Assembly: GCF_030758315.1 (NCBI RefSeq)
Contig: NZ_CP132336.1
Span: forward strand, 1,240,001-1,304,000
DNA: 64,000 nucleotides
Origin: Pararhizobium sp. IMCC3301
GTDB lineage: Bacteria; Pseudomonadota; Alphaproteobacteria; Rhizobiales; GCA-2746425
Reading direction: 5' to 3'
In this document: one piece after another, positions 10,023-18,388 of the stretch
Layout: every line of letters starts with the position of its first letter
Position numbering within the stretch: the stretch's first letter is position 1
The notes under the pieces: generated by a model
Database searches by the model: none
Seen by the model: only the letters and a program-made list of their open reading frames with translations
What the model was told of the DNA's origin: nothing
Position numbers and translations under genes: made by a program

Positions 10023-11516
10023 CTAATCAGGAAAGCCAACAGAATCGGCCACCGCCCCGGCAGGTGGTTGAGGATAATGCATTCCTCTTTGAGCGGAAAA
10101 ATTCCGATCGGGACGGGCCACGTAAGGCCCCGGATCATACCCGATCAGGGCTCCCTCGCGTACCCAGCCATTCTCAACGTCAATCCCGTAGCAGCGCGAT
10201 GCCAGTTCTGCCTCCAGCGTCTGCCGTATCGACTGATAGTCCGGATGCGATGCAAGATCGGTTTGCTCATCTGAATCCGTCTGCAGATCGAACAACTGAA
10301 TGTAGTTTCCGGCAGGATACCAGATCAACTTATGCCGCCCGTCATGCAGCATCCGCGTGGCCGCGTTGTTTTCCAGAATCTCGCCATAGAGAAATCCGCG
10401 CTTTTCAGGCCCCACTGCCGACAGGCCATCGCAGGACACAGGGATCGCAATGCCGGCCAGATCGAGCAGGGTCGGCATGATATCCTGCAGCCCAACCAGC
10501 CTTGGATCCCTTGCACCCTTTTCCAGGCGCTGATCGCTCTCAAGCCCCATCACGATCAGCGGAATTCTTGCAGAGCCCTCATAGAACATGCGCTTGGCAT
10601 ACAAGCCGAAATCACCCAGCATATCACCGTGGTCGCTGGTAAACACTATGATGGTATTGTCGAGCTGACGTTCTTCGCGCAGCGTGCCCAGCACCACTCT
10701 GATCTGGTGGTCGACATGGGTACACATCGCGTAATAGGCCCGGCGCATATCAGCCAGCACAGTTTCAGGCAGATCACGCCAGTAATTTCTGACGGAACGA
10801 AGCGCGTGCGGCAAATTCCGGTCATCGCTCATCCAGTCGCAGGTCAGGGCAGGCTCCACATCGCGTCCCCGGTAGTGGTTCATATAGGCGGAAAGCGGTG
10901 TCAGGGGTGGGTGCGGCGCTTCATAAGACAGGGTCCAGAATGCCGGCCGGGTTGGATCTCTGCGTTTGATTGTGCGGCACATTTGCGCCGTCGCCCAATT
11001 GGTGCCGTGACAGTGTTCCGGCAAATGCCAGGGCCGGTGCATGTAATTATTGTTGGACATTCCGTGGCTGAATCCCTGACCGGTAAAACCGTGGTCCGAG
11101 AGATAAAGCGAGTGGTCGTCAACCGCCAGATGAGGACGGCCCTCCTCTGACAGCAGCACATCATCATAGCCGATCCGGTCGCGCTCGGGATAGACATGAA
11201 GCTTGCCGACGCAATGGGCCTGATAGCCCGCATCGCGAAAGGTCTGGGCCAGGGTCGGTAATTTCGGCATGCGTCCGGATTTCCTGAAAACCCGGTCGCC
11301 ATGAGTGCGTGCGGTGGTTCCGGTATAGATCGACCGGCGCGCCGGTATACACGCCGGACTTTCCGAATAGGCTTTGGAATAGCAGACACCATTGCGTGCC
11401 AGTTGATCCAAAGTCGGTGTCTCCACCGTCGGATGCCCTTCCAGGCCAAGCCGGCTGCCGGACCATTGATCGGCCATGATCAGCAGGACATTGGGATTTT
11501 GCACAGGATCGCTCAT
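10023..11516 (-). CDS. Sulfatase, Cys-type (first cluster, distal)
   Basis: A 497-residue alkaline-phosphatase-superfamily sulfatase. The N-terminal metal Asp is in NVLLIMADQW and the formylglycine precursor is Cys 56 in SPACIPARRS, the C-x-P-x-R sulfatase signature. Further metal ligands are visible in TSDHGDMLGD, and GKLHVYP carries the usual Lys/His pair. No signal peptide is evident, so it is probably cytosolic, acting on an imported sulfate ester. The ATG at 11516 overlaps the TctA stop by one base, which indicates translational coupling. Activity needs a formylglycine-generating enzyme, which is not encoded in this window. The substrate is unknown. Confidence 0.88.
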   Translation of the reverse strand: MSDPVQNPNVLLIMADQWSGSRLGLEGHPTVETPTLDQLARNGVCYSKAYSESPACIPARRSIYTGTTARTHGDRVFRKSGRMPKLPTLAQTFRDAGYQAHCVGKLHVYPERDRIGYDDVLLSEEGRPHLAVDDHSLYLSDHGFTGQGFSHGMSNNNYMHRPWHLPEHCHGTNWATAQMCRTIKRRDPTRPAFWTLSYEAPHPPLTPLSAYMNHYRGRDVEPALTCDWMSDDRNLPHALRSVRNYWRDLPETVLADMRRAYYAMCTHVDHQIRVVLGTLREERQLDNTIIVFTSDHGDMLGDFGLYAKRMFYEGSARIPLIVMGLESDQRLEKGARDPRLVGLQDIMPTLLDLAGIAIPVSCDGLSAVGPEKRGFLYGEILENNAATRMLHDGRHKLIWYPAGNYIQLFDLQTDSDEQTDLASHPDYQSIRQTLEAELASRCYGIDVENGWVREGALIGYDPGPYVARPDRNFSAQRGMHYPQPPAGAVADSVGFPD

Positions 11517-13042
11517 CAAGACCTCACTTCACTGTCGCTCTGCGGCGCAGGCTTTGCGGCCTTGCGCAAAAACCGCATCAGAACCGGTGCAAACAGCAGC
11601 AGCACGCTGGCAGCGATCAGTACAATGCAGATTGGCCTGTAAAAAAACACGCCCAGATCGCCCCGCGACAACAGCAGTGCCCGGCGAAAATTTTCTTCCA
11701 TCATCGGTCCCAGCACAATGCCGAGCAACATCGGTGCGGGCGAGAATTTGGCCACCGACATGGCGTAACCAATGGCAGAAAACACCACAACGATCAGCAG
11801 ATCAAATGCGTTGTTGCTGACACTGTAGACGCCCACACTGACCAGCAACAACACGCCTGGATACAGATATTTATAGGGAATGGTCAGTATTCTCACCCAA
11901 ATGCCGATCAGCGGAATGTTCATGATCAGCAGCATCAGATTGCCGATCCAGAAACTGGCGAGAAGACCCCAGAACATTTCGGGCCGTTCGCTGATCAGTT
12001 GCGGGCCCGGTTCAACACCGTGGATCAGCAATGCGCCCAGCATCAAAGCCATCACGGCATCACCGGGAATGCCAAGCGCCAGCGTTGGAATGAACCCTGC
12101 CTGCGCCGCTGCATTATTGGCCGCTTCGGGAGCGGTAATGCCCTCAATCGCGCCTTTGCCGAATTTGTCCCGATCGTTGGTGACGCGGGTTTCCACGCCA
12201 TAAGCCACGAAAGAAGCGATTGTCGCCCCCGCGCCGGGCAGGACGCCCAGAATTGTGCCGATCGGTGCGCCGCGCAACATCGGCAATATTGTGCGCTTCA
12301 TATCCGCGCGGGTCGGCATTAAATCGCGAAACGACACCGACTTTGTCACAACCCGATTATGTCCCTTGCGGCTGAGATTTGCGATCACCTCAGCTGTGCC
12401 GAATACGCCCATTGCTATGGCCACAAGGCTGAGACCGTCGCCAAGATTGATCTGACCAAATGTAAAGCGCATCGTGCCTGATGTGACATCTGTCCCGACC
12501 AGACCGATGATGAGGCCAACCACCACCATAGCTAGGCCCTTCAATTGCGAGCCGGGTGCAACTGCGGAGGCCGCGATTAGGCCGAAAACCATCAGGGCGA
12601 AATACTCCGCTGACCCGAAATCCAGCGCAAACTGTGCAATCACCGGGGTGAAAGCGGCCAGGCTGAGAATGGCGAAACAACTCCCGAAAAAGGATGCAAT
12701 GGTTGTGATGAAAATTGCCGGGCCGGCACGACCCTGTTGTGCCATCGGATAACCGTCAAGACAGATCACAGCGCCGGACGGCGTCCCCGGGACATTCATC
12801 AGGATTGACGCAATTGATCCACCATATTGAGCCCCATAATAGATGCCGGACAGCATGATCAGCGCCTGGGTCGGCTCCAGATAATAAGTCACCGGCAGCA
12901 GCATGGAAATTGCAGCCATCGAGCCGATACCGGGCAGGACGCCAATCAGCATGCCCACCGTGACTCCGACAAAACAGTACGTCAGTGTTTGAATCGAAAG
13001 GATTTCGCCAAAACCCAATGCGAGATTTGAGATGATTTCCAT
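11516..13042 (-). CDS. tctA: Tripartite tricarboxylate transporter permease TctA (first cluster)
   Basis: A 508-residue large permease of the tripartite tricarboxylate family, with about eleven or twelve hydrophobic helices. The family motif GVLPGIGSMAAISMLLP is near residue 30, followed by YYGAQYGGSIASILMNVPGTPS and the mirrored second-half motif GVLPGAGATIASFVAYG with EAANNAAAQA. The ATG at 13042 shares one base with the TctB stop (TGATG), so the two are coupled. With TctB in the membrane and TctC in the periplasm it imports an organic anion. The two sulfatases in the operon suggest a sulfated or sulfonated carboxylate. Confidence 0.93.
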   Translation of the reverse strand: MEIISNLALGFGEILSIQTLTYCFVGVTVGMLIGVLPGIGSMAAISMLLPVTYYLEPTQALIMLSGIYYGAQYGGSIASILMNVPGTPSGAVICLDGYPMAQQGRAGPAIFITTIASFFGSCFAILSLAAFTPVIAQFALDFGSAEYFALMVFGLIAASAVAPGSQLKGLAMVVVGLIIGLVGTDVTSGTMRFTFGQINLGDGLSLVAIAMGVFGTAEVIANLSRKGHNRVVTKSVSFRDLMPTRADMKRTILPMLRGAPIGTILGVLPGAGATIASFVAYGVETRVTNDRDKFGKGAIEGITAPEAANNAAAQAGFIPTLALGIPGDAVMALMLGALLIHGVEPGPQLISERPEMFWGLLASFWIGNLMLLIMNIPLIGIWVRILTIPYKYLYPGVLLLVSVGVYSVSNNAFDLLIVVVFSAIGYAMSVAKFSPAPMLLGIVLGPMMEENFRRALLLSRGDLGVFFYRPICIVLIAASVLLLFAPVLMRFLRKAAKPAPQSDSEVRS

Positions 13043-13560
13043 CACAGAATTCCTGTGATGAGCTGGAAAGGTATGCCTAGAACCACGCCAAAAATCACCC
13101 AGACCGCAGCGAGCAGTACGACAAACAGCATCAGCAGGCTGCGCCAATTGTGATCAGGGTCGGAAATGCCGGATACAAAAACCAGTGCGGCTGTTGCCGC
13201 GGCCAGGCCGGCCGGCTCCAAAAGAAGAGCAAACGCCAGCATCGCCGAAAGTACAAGAACAACCGGTCGCCAGACGATGCCGGAAGCCAGTTCATCCCCG
13301 TCTTCATTGACCAATGCAATCAGCAAGCCGAACACAAGGATCAGGATTCCCAGAACCAAAGGCAGAAAGCCCGGGCCCATACGCGCCAGCGTGCCCAGAT
13401 CATAGCTCAGGCTTTCGATCACCACATATAGGCCGACGACCACCAGCACCCCGCCGCTGATGCGATTCCGCGACGTCATTGCGCCGGTGTTTTCAGCAGC
13501 GGCACTCGGCTCAAGGGCACTTGGCTCAATGGAGATTGGGTCTTTGTCCATGCAGATCAT
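13042..13560 (-). CDS. tctB: Tripartite tricarboxylate transporter small permease TctB (first cluster)
   Basis: A 172-residue membrane protein with four hydrophobic segments (GGVLVVVGLYVVIESL, GFLPLVLGILILVFGLLIAL, VVLVLSAMLAFALLL, LLMLFVVLLAAVWVIFGVVLG). This is the TctB/DUF1468 layout, preceded by a polar 45-residue N-terminus. The ATG at 13560 is taken; 13551 is an alternative and a GTG at 13587 is also open. It sits between a sulfatase and TctA. The gap to the upstream sulfatase is about 40 bases, and its stop overlaps the TctA start. Confidence 0.85.
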   Translation of the reverse strand: MICMDKDPISIEPSALEPSAAAENTGAMTSRNRISGGVLVVVGLYVVIESLSYDLGTLARMGPGFLPLVLGILILVFGLLIALVNEDGDELASGIVWRPVVLVLSAMLAFALLLEPAGLAAATAALVFVSGISDPDHNWRSLLMLFVVLLAAVWVIFGVVLGIPFQLITGIL

Positions 13561-13600
13561 CTCACCGCGCTCATCCTTGGAACACACACCCTAGATCGTT

Positions 13601-15061
13601 TCATGATCCGATGAAACTCGGGGTTTCGCCCGGCGCGGGTGTATGCGGAACGCCGCCCTGTGCAATGATCGCATCCATGCCGCCAAGTTCTGCCAGTCTT
13701 TTGCGCTGATCGCGCTTCGCATGTGCATCCGTCGCGTCCGGGTCAACCAGCCGTGCCAGAGCAGACTGGAATTCAGCCACGATCCCGGCATGGCTTGCAT
13801 CGCTCGCCAGATTTGAAATCTCTTCTGGATCTTCCTCCAGATCAAAAAGCTCCACACCGTAATCGGTGTAAAAGACAAATTTGTAACGGCCTTTTCGCAA
13901 CATCATCAGCCCGGTCGGTGCGCAAGACCCATGATATTCGCAGAACACCTGGCGGGTATTGTCATAAGGTGCTGCGGCAATATCAAACAGCGAAGTGCCG
14001 GGCAGTTCCTGATCCTCACCAGACGCTTCAACACCAACAGCGTCCAGCACGGTTGGAAAGACATCCACAAGCGAGACCGGAGTGTCGCATATAGTTCCGG
14101 CCGGGATGCCGGAGCCGACCAGTATCATCGGCACATTGGCGGATTCTTCATGCATCGTCGATTTGCCCCACAGCCCCCGCGCACCCATATTATCGCCGTG
14201 ATCGGCCAGAAACAGAATCCTGGTATGGTCAGCCTGCCCGCTCTGATCCAGCGCTTCGATCACCTGGCCGACATTTTCGTCAGCAAAACTGCACAGAGCG
14301 AAATAATGCAGCAACGCCTGGCGCCGGTGATCGTCATTTTCAAAATAATCATCGAAATTATAGCCGCTGCGGAATTTCCGCCACCAGCCTGCAAGCGGGC
14401 CATCCATATCCAGTGACTTGCCCAACAATTGGATGTCCGCATCGCGATACAGATCCAGATATTTCTGCGGCACCGTCAGCGGGAAATGCGGCGCGATGAA
14501 AGACGTGAACAGCACCCATGGTTTGCTGCCCTGATGGTCTGCTTTGTTGCGAAACCAGTCTTGTGTCAAAGTTGTAATTTTCCGGTCATATATGGTGTAT
14601 CCGCTGTCACCTGCCCGGATCTCTGCCGCCAAAGTGCCGCTTTGCGGCCGCTCTGGCGGGTTTTCCCTTTCCAGCCCGAATATATCGCCGCCGCCAAAGA
14701 CATGCATCGGCAGGATTTGTTCATCGATACCGGTCGGCAGATTTTCATCTTCGAAATGCAGTTTGCCAATCGTCGTGAAGCGGTGGCCGTTTTCCTGGAG
14801 ACGGTGCCCCCAGCTTTTGACCCGTCCGTCATAGGCAAACACATTATCCCAGTATCCGGTCTTATGAGGATATTGTCCGGTTGCCATCGCTGCGCGTGCC
14901 GGAATGCAGATCGGCGAGGTTGCGTAAGCGTTGGTAAATGTCACGCCACGGGAAGCCAGAAGGTCGATATTGGGCGTCTTGACAGTCGGGTGCCCGAAGC
15001 ACCCGACTGCCTTTGCCGCCATTTCATCGACCATGATAATCAGAAAATTCTCAGGCTTCAT
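13601..15061 (-). CDS. Sulfatase, Cys-type (first cluster, proximal; choline-sulfatase-like features)
   Basis: A 486-residue sulfatase. The metal-binding Asp is in LIIMVDEM and the formylglycine precursor is Cys 52 in SPICIPARAAMATG. Other features are GKLHFEDEN, FTSFIAPHFPL, LADHGDNMG and KSTMHEESANVPMI. The stretch YPHKTGYWDN and the GKLHF segment resemble choline-sulfatase-like members, but the assignment to that substrate is weak. There is no signal peptide. It is placed between TctC and TctB, ten bases after the TctC stop codon, so it is clearly part of the transport operon. It is a distant paralogue of the distal sulfatase, not a recent copy. Confidence 0.88.
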   Translation of the reverse strand: MKPENFLIIMVDEMAAKAVGCFGHPTVKTPNIDLLASRGVTFTNAYATSPICIPARAAMATGQYPHKTGYWDNVFAYDGRVKSWGHRLQENGHRFTTIGKLHFEDENLPTGIDEQILPMHVFGGGDIFGLERENPPERPQSGTLAAEIRAGDSGYTIYDRKITTLTQDWFRNKADHQGSKPWVLFTSFIAPHFPLTVPQKYLDLYRDADIQLLGKSLDMDGPLAGWWRKFRSGYNFDDYFENDDHRRQALLHYFALCSFADENVGQVIEALDQSGQADHTRILFLADHGDNMGARGLWGKSTMHEESANVPMILVGSGIPAGTICDTPVSLVDVFPTVLDAVGVEASGEDQELPGTSLFDIAAAPYDNTRQVFCEYHGSCAPTGLMMLRKGRYKFVFYTDYGVELFDLEEDPEEISNLASDASHAGIVAEFQSALARLVDPDATDAHAKRDQRKRLAELGGMDAIIAQGGVPHTPAPGETPSFIGS

Positions 15062-15071
15062 GGCGAACCGC

Positions 15072-16061
15072 TTACTTTCCGAGTTCGATCTGATTGGTCT
15101 CGATCACATTTTTCCACCGTGCAATTTCACTGATCCCGAACGCATCCTGAATTTCCGGCGTATTCGGGTTCGGAGACGCACCGACACTGAGGAACTTCTC
15201 AGCTGTGTCGGGCAATGCGATTGCATCATTCAGAGCTTTGGACAATTTTCCGATCACATCTGCAGGCGTTCCGGCGGGGACATAAAGCGCATGCCAGTTG
15301 TCGACATCGTATCCTTCAAAGCCCAGCTCCTGAAAGGTCGGAACATCCGGCGCTGCCGCCGATCGCTTCGGTGTTGAAATGCCCAGCGCAGTCAGGGCAC
15401 CGTTTTTCACATGCGGCAGAGCTGGCGGAATTCCGGCAAAGAACAGCTGCACCTCATTGGCAATAACGGCCTTGGTTGCCGCGCCGCCTCCCTTATAGGG
15501 AACGATCGTCATCTTAATTCCTGCGGATTTTGCGAAGTCCTCAGTCGCCAGATGTTGAATCGTGCCGATTCCCGGCGTGGAATAGAAAATGTCGCCCTGC
15601 TTTGCCCGCTCGATAAAGGCCGCCATATCCTTTGTGCCAAGGTCATTATTGACGACAAACAGCAGCGGCACGGATGCCACCATTCCAACGGCCTGGAAAT
15701 CATCGGCAAAACTGTAGGTGAGATCATCTCTGACGGATGGAGAAATCGAGTGCACTGCCGTCATCATCATCAACGTGTAGCCATCCGGCTCAGCCCGCGC
15801 CACTGAACTTGCGCCAATGCTCCCTGCCGCGCCGGGCCGGTTTTCTACAACAACCGGCTGGCCCAGAGATTCACTCATTCTGTTTGCGACGATACGGGCA
15901 ATAGTGTCCGGTGCCGAGCCCGGTGTCGAACCGACTACCAGGGTGACCGGTTTGTCCGGAAATCCTGCTGCCCAGGCCTGCGAAATTGTAGTCATCATGC
16001 CCAGAGCAAGCATCAGAGCCCAGACGGATCTGATAGAAATCTGGAATTTGGTATGTTTCAT
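15072..16061 (-). CDS. tctC: Tripartite tricarboxylate transporter substrate-binding protein TctC (first cluster)
   Basis: A 329-residue periplasmic binding protein of the TctC/Bug family. The ATG at 16061 is chosen because GGGAGG lies upstream and a normal signal peptide follows (ending SQAWA|AGFPDKPV). Family landmarks are VTLVVGSTPGSAPDTIAR, VVVENRPGAAGSIGA, DGYTLMM, the YKGGG motif and QLFFAGIPPALPHVK. It would deliver the substrate to TctAB. It is the first gene of the minus-strand operon, facing the GntR regulator across a 190-base control region. Confidence 0.92.
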   Translation of the reverse strand: MKHTKFQISIRSVWALMLALGMMTTISQAWAAGFPDKPVTLVVGSTPGSAPDTIARIVANRMSESLGQPVVVENRPGAAGSIGASSVARAEPDGYTLMMMTAVHSISPSVRDDLTYSFADDFQAVGMVASVPLLFVVNNDLGTKDMAAFIERAKQGDIFYSTPGIGTIQHLATEDFAKSAGIKMTIVPYKGGGAATKAVIANEVQLFFAGIPPALPHVKNGALTALGISTPKRSAAAPDVPTFQELGFEGYDVDNWHALYVPAGTPADVIGKLSKALNDAIALPDTAEKFLSVGASPNPNTPEIQDAFGISEIARWKNVIETNQIELGK

Positions 16062-16149
16062 CACGTGTCCTCCCTTGTTATAGCAAAAACATCTCAGCCA
16101 CAGTTTGAAGAATGGCTGGAAGATCCAGTTTGCATGCAATTACCATATA

Positions 16150-16159
16150 TGGCATACCA
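16150..16159. promoter_or_regulatory. Putative FCD/GntR operator between TctC and regulator
   Basis: TGGCATACCA, a near-palindrome, lies in the divergent control region and is preceded by CCATATATGG (16143-16152). GntR/FCD regulators typically bind TGGTNNACCA-like sequences. The decamer differs by one base from TGGCATGCCA, found twice at the second sulfatase cluster (53149 and 53399). Confidence 0.5.
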
Positions 16160-16251
16160 AAACTGTATTCAGAGTACAACCCTGAATTTGCGCACTGGTC
16201 TGCCTCATTGTTCCATGCCAAAAAGATTGATGAAACCAATCAGGAGGTGTC

Positions 16252-16941
16252 GTGAAGCTCCCGCATCAGCTAAAAGTCGACAAAGGGGATACCATGGCAA
16301 ACGTCCTTCGCAGGAAGATTGCCGATGAGATTCTGGCGAACGCCATCAAGCCCGGCACCCGTCTGGATGAGCGTCGGCTGGCAGAACAATATGGCGTGTC
16401 GCGCACACCGGTCCGTGAGGCTTTGAAACAGCTGATTTCAGCCGGCCTTGTCTCCAACAAGCCCCATGCCGGGACCATTGTTCAGGAAATTGACAGGCAA
16501 CGGCTGGGCTCGCTTTGCGAGGCTTCAATCGAGTTGGAAACTCTTTGCGCGCGCATAGCAGCCAGTCGCATCACAGCTGTCGAACTGGGGCGCCTGAACA
16601 AAATTCATGAGGCTTGCGAGGCCAGTCATATTGCGCAGGACCCGGACGCTTATGCTCTGGAAAATCGCAAGTTCCATGGCGCGATTATCGCAGCCACTCA
16701 CAATCCCGATCTCCAGGATTCTGTCGAGTTCTGCAGAGTCCGAATTGCACCTTTCCAGAGAGTTCCATTCAAATCCGCCGACCGCCGAGCAGCTTCACAA
16801 GTAGAGCACCGGCAGATCATTGAGGCCCTGGAAAACCGCAAGCCTGAAGTGGCAGCGGAAAAAATGAGGCTGCATCTGTCTGCTGCAGCGGTCGCCATCG
16901 ATGAGCAATTGATGGAAGACGACCTGCAAATCAGTGGTTGA
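16252..16941 (+). CDS. GntR family regulator, FCD subfamily (first cluster)
   Basis: A 229-residue regulator. An N-terminal winged helix contains DERRLAEQYGVSRTPVREALKQLISAGLV, the canonical FCD recognition region. An all-helical FCD ligand domain follows, with likely metal-binding His residues in ENRKFHGAI, VEHRQIIEA and MRLHLS. The GTG at 16252 directly follows AGGAGGTGTC, a strong ribosome-binding site; an ATG at 16294 with GGGG upstream is the alternative. Divergent placement beside the TctC operon indicates that it controls that operon, probably as a repressor released by a small carboxylate. A terminator-like hairpin follows at 17007. Confidence 0.88.
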   Translation: MKLPHQLKVDKGDTMANVLRRKIADEILANAIKPGTRLDERRLAEQYGVSRTPVREALKQLISAGLVSNKPHAGTIVQEIDRQRLGSLCEASIELETLCARIAASRITAVELGRLNKIHEACEASHIAQDPDAYALENRKFHGAIIAATHNPDLQDSVEFCRVRIAPFQRVPFKSADRRAASQVEHRQIIEALENRKPEVAAEKMRLHLSAAAVAIDEQLMEDDLQISG

Positions 16942-17006
16942 GTCCGGTCTTCCCACATAAGGAATATTTCGGCCCCTGACACCTGCGACTGGCTGTCCAA
17001 AACAGG

Positions 17007-17035
17007 AAAGCCCGCCGACTGGATCGGAGGGCTTT
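17007..17035 (+). terminator. Hairpin downstream of GntR gene
   Basis: AAAGCCC (17007-17013) pairs with GGGCTTT (17029-17035), extended inwards by CCGA/TCGG across one mismatch with a five-base loop. It lies about 65 bases after the GntR stop. The stem is strong; the tail is GAAAGG and not T-rich, so efficiency is uncertain. Confidence 0.55.
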
Positions 17036-17050
17036 GAAAGGTGGAGCATC

Positions 17051-17100
17051 AGCTCTGATCAGTTCTGGTCAGCTCTGGTCAGCTCTGGTCAGCTCTGGCA
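17051..17100. repeat. Ten-base tandem repeat (five units)
   Basis: Five tandem copies of a ten-base unit, consensus AGCTCTGGTC, with single-base variants in units 1, 2 and 5. It lies in the otherwise empty 17036-17273 stretch between the GntR terminator and the peptide triplet. It could vary in copy number by slippage. No gene was recognised around it. Confidence 0.85.
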
Positions 17101-17273
17101 TGTCGCGATTATTATTATTGTTCTTGGCGGCTTGGTCCGTCTGATTGCTCAACTGCGTATTCAGTTTTGGTGCTCAGATCCCGCCGCCCGGCCCAAGAGC
17201 AAACTCTAGGGGCGAACAATGTGAGGGCGGCGAGATCCTTGCCGCAACAAGCGTGCTGTTGCGCTGTTCCGGC

Positions 17274-17435
17274 TTATTTGCCGGACAGATCCAAGGCCAG
17301 GCCGGTAAAGCCGGGGGTCATGGCATCTGGCGAGCTGTCATTGGCCGGGTTGTAAACACCGGCACTGGCAGCAGACGCGCCAAGAACGATTGAACTGAGG
17401 ATCAGGATAGGTGCTGCGATCTTTGAGAATGTCAT
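17274..17435 (-). CDS. 53-residue secreted peptide, copy 1 of tandem triplet
   Basis: The ATG at 17435 opens a 53-codon frame. The first 25 or so residues are a Sec signal peptide (MTFSKIAAPILILSS then GASAASA). The remaining 28 begin GVYNPANDSS and end LALDLSGK. No Cys is present in the mature part. The frame is repeated twice more at about 300-base intervals with an identical mature peptide. The stop codon lies inside a small hairpin (CCGGC at 17269-17273, GCCGG at 17280-17284). A longer frame reading upstream is not favoured because it would bury the signal peptide. No family was recognised; the product is expected to be periplasmic or exported. Confidence 0.7.
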   Translation of the reverse strand: MTFSKIAAPILILSSIVLGASAASAGVYNPANDSSPDAMTPGFTGLALDLSGK

Positions 17436-17566
17436 TGTTTTATTCCTTGTTTTTGGTCGACATTTAATCTGGTTTGAACCGGGTGCCGCTGGCTTCATCA
17501 GCTTTGGGAGGAGAGCTGGTGAGAGCCGCCGGCATCCGGTTCGGGGACGGGATCAGCTGTTCCGGC

Positions 17567-17728
17567 TTATTTGCCGGACAGGTCCAGAGCCAGGCCGGTA
17601 AAGCCGGGTGTCATGGCATCTGGCGAGCTGTCATTGGCCGGGTTGTAAACACCGGCACTGGCAGCAGACGCGCCAAGAACGATTGAACTGAGGATCAGGA
17701 TAGGTGCTGCGATCTTTGAGAATGTCAT
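17567..17728 (-). CDS. 53-residue secreted peptide, copy 2 of tandem triplet
   Basis: Second copy, same length and same protein as copy 1 including the signal peptide. The upstream DNA (17729-17808) also matches that of copy 1 (17436-17515), so each unit has its own conserved leader and probable promoter. The hairpin around the stop codon is kept. The near-identical DNA between copies 1 and 2 points to recent duplication or gene conversion. Function unknown. Confidence 0.7.
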   Translation of the reverse strand: MTFSKIAAPILILSSIVLGASAASAGVYNPANDSSPDAMTPGFTGLALDLSGK

Positions 17729-17872
17729 TGTTTTATTCCTTGTTTTTGGTCGACATTTAATCTGGTTTGAACCGGGTGCCGCTGGCTTCATCAGCTTTGG
17801 GAGGAGAGCTTTGGGAGGAGAGCTGGCGAGAGCCATCGGCATCCGGTTCGGGGAAGGGATCAGCTGATCCGC

Positions 17873-18034
17873 TTATTTGCCGGACAGGTCCAGGGCCAGG
17901 CCGGTAAAGCCGGGGGTCATGGCATCTGGTGAGCTGTCATTGGCCGGGTTGTAAACACCGGCACTGGCAGCAGAAGCGCCAAGAACGATAGAGCTGAGGA
18001 TCAAGATAGGAGCTGCGATTTTACGAAAAGTCAT
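17873..18034 (-). CDS. 53-residue secreted peptide, copy 3 of tandem triplet
   Basis: Third copy. The signal peptide differs slightly (MTFRKIAAP instead of MTFSKIAAP) while the mature 28 residues are the same as in copies 1 and 2. The DNA around it has diverged more: the upstream leader differs, and one arm of the hairpin at the stop codon is lost. It is probably the oldest or first-transcribed member, nearest a 300-base upstream region (18035-18334) that holds no other gene. Protein conservation alongside DNA divergence supports that the frame is translated. Confidence 0.7.
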   Translation of the reverse strand: MTFRKIAAPILILSSIVLGASAASAGVYNPANDSSPDAMTPGFTGLALDLSGK

Positions 18035-18334
18035 TTTCTTATTCCTTGTTATTGGTTTTCGTTATTTTGGTTTGTTGCGAGTGGTGAATGCCTCTCGATG
18101 ACGATGATTTAGGGCGCTGTATTTGCAATTTAAACAGGGACAATCCGTTCGCTCAGACTGAACATTCACAGCGCCGTGAGAGCGCTCCGACACAATGGCG
18201 GACTTCTGCGGATGCCGATTTCCCAGCTCACGGAAATGCCAATCAGCCTCACCATTGTGTGTAGTCCCGTGATAAAACCGTGTCTGGAAATAGCGGCGGG
18301 AAACTCTGCGAATTCCTGAAATGGAGCAAAATGA

Positions 18335-18364
18335 CAGGGCCGCGAAACTAATCTCGCTGCCCTG
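18335..18364 (-). terminator. Hairpin downstream of the four-helix membrane protein gene
   Basis: On the minus strand CAGGGC pairs with GCCCTG, extended by GCGA/TCGC across one mismatch, followed by TCATTTTG. It lies 25 bases past the stop of the 18389-18811 gene. Apart from this hairpin, 18035-18388 contains no recognisable gene. Confidence 0.55.
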
Positions 18365-18388
18365 CCCGGCTGTAAAATGCCTGTCGGG

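Larger units (their letters stand above)
17262..18040 (-). repeat. Tandem repeat array of the peptide gene units
   Basis: Three direct repeats with start-to-start periods of 293 and 306 bases, each holding one peptide gene and, for units 1 and 2, a conserved leader. A smaller internal duplication (CTTTGGGAGGAGAG repeated at about 17797-17824) accounts for part of the difference in period. Confidence 0.85.

Noticed and set aside
17036-17273. Possible small genes between the GntR terminator and the peptide array
   Set aside because: Short frames cover the ten-base repeat and the array edge but none has a ribosome-binding site or conserved character.
17729-17842. Extended N-terminus of peptide copy 2 (and 17436-17498 of copy 1)
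   Set aside because: The longer frames place about 20 to 38 polar residues before the signal peptide and are absent from copy 3. The short start gives a standard signal peptide in all three.
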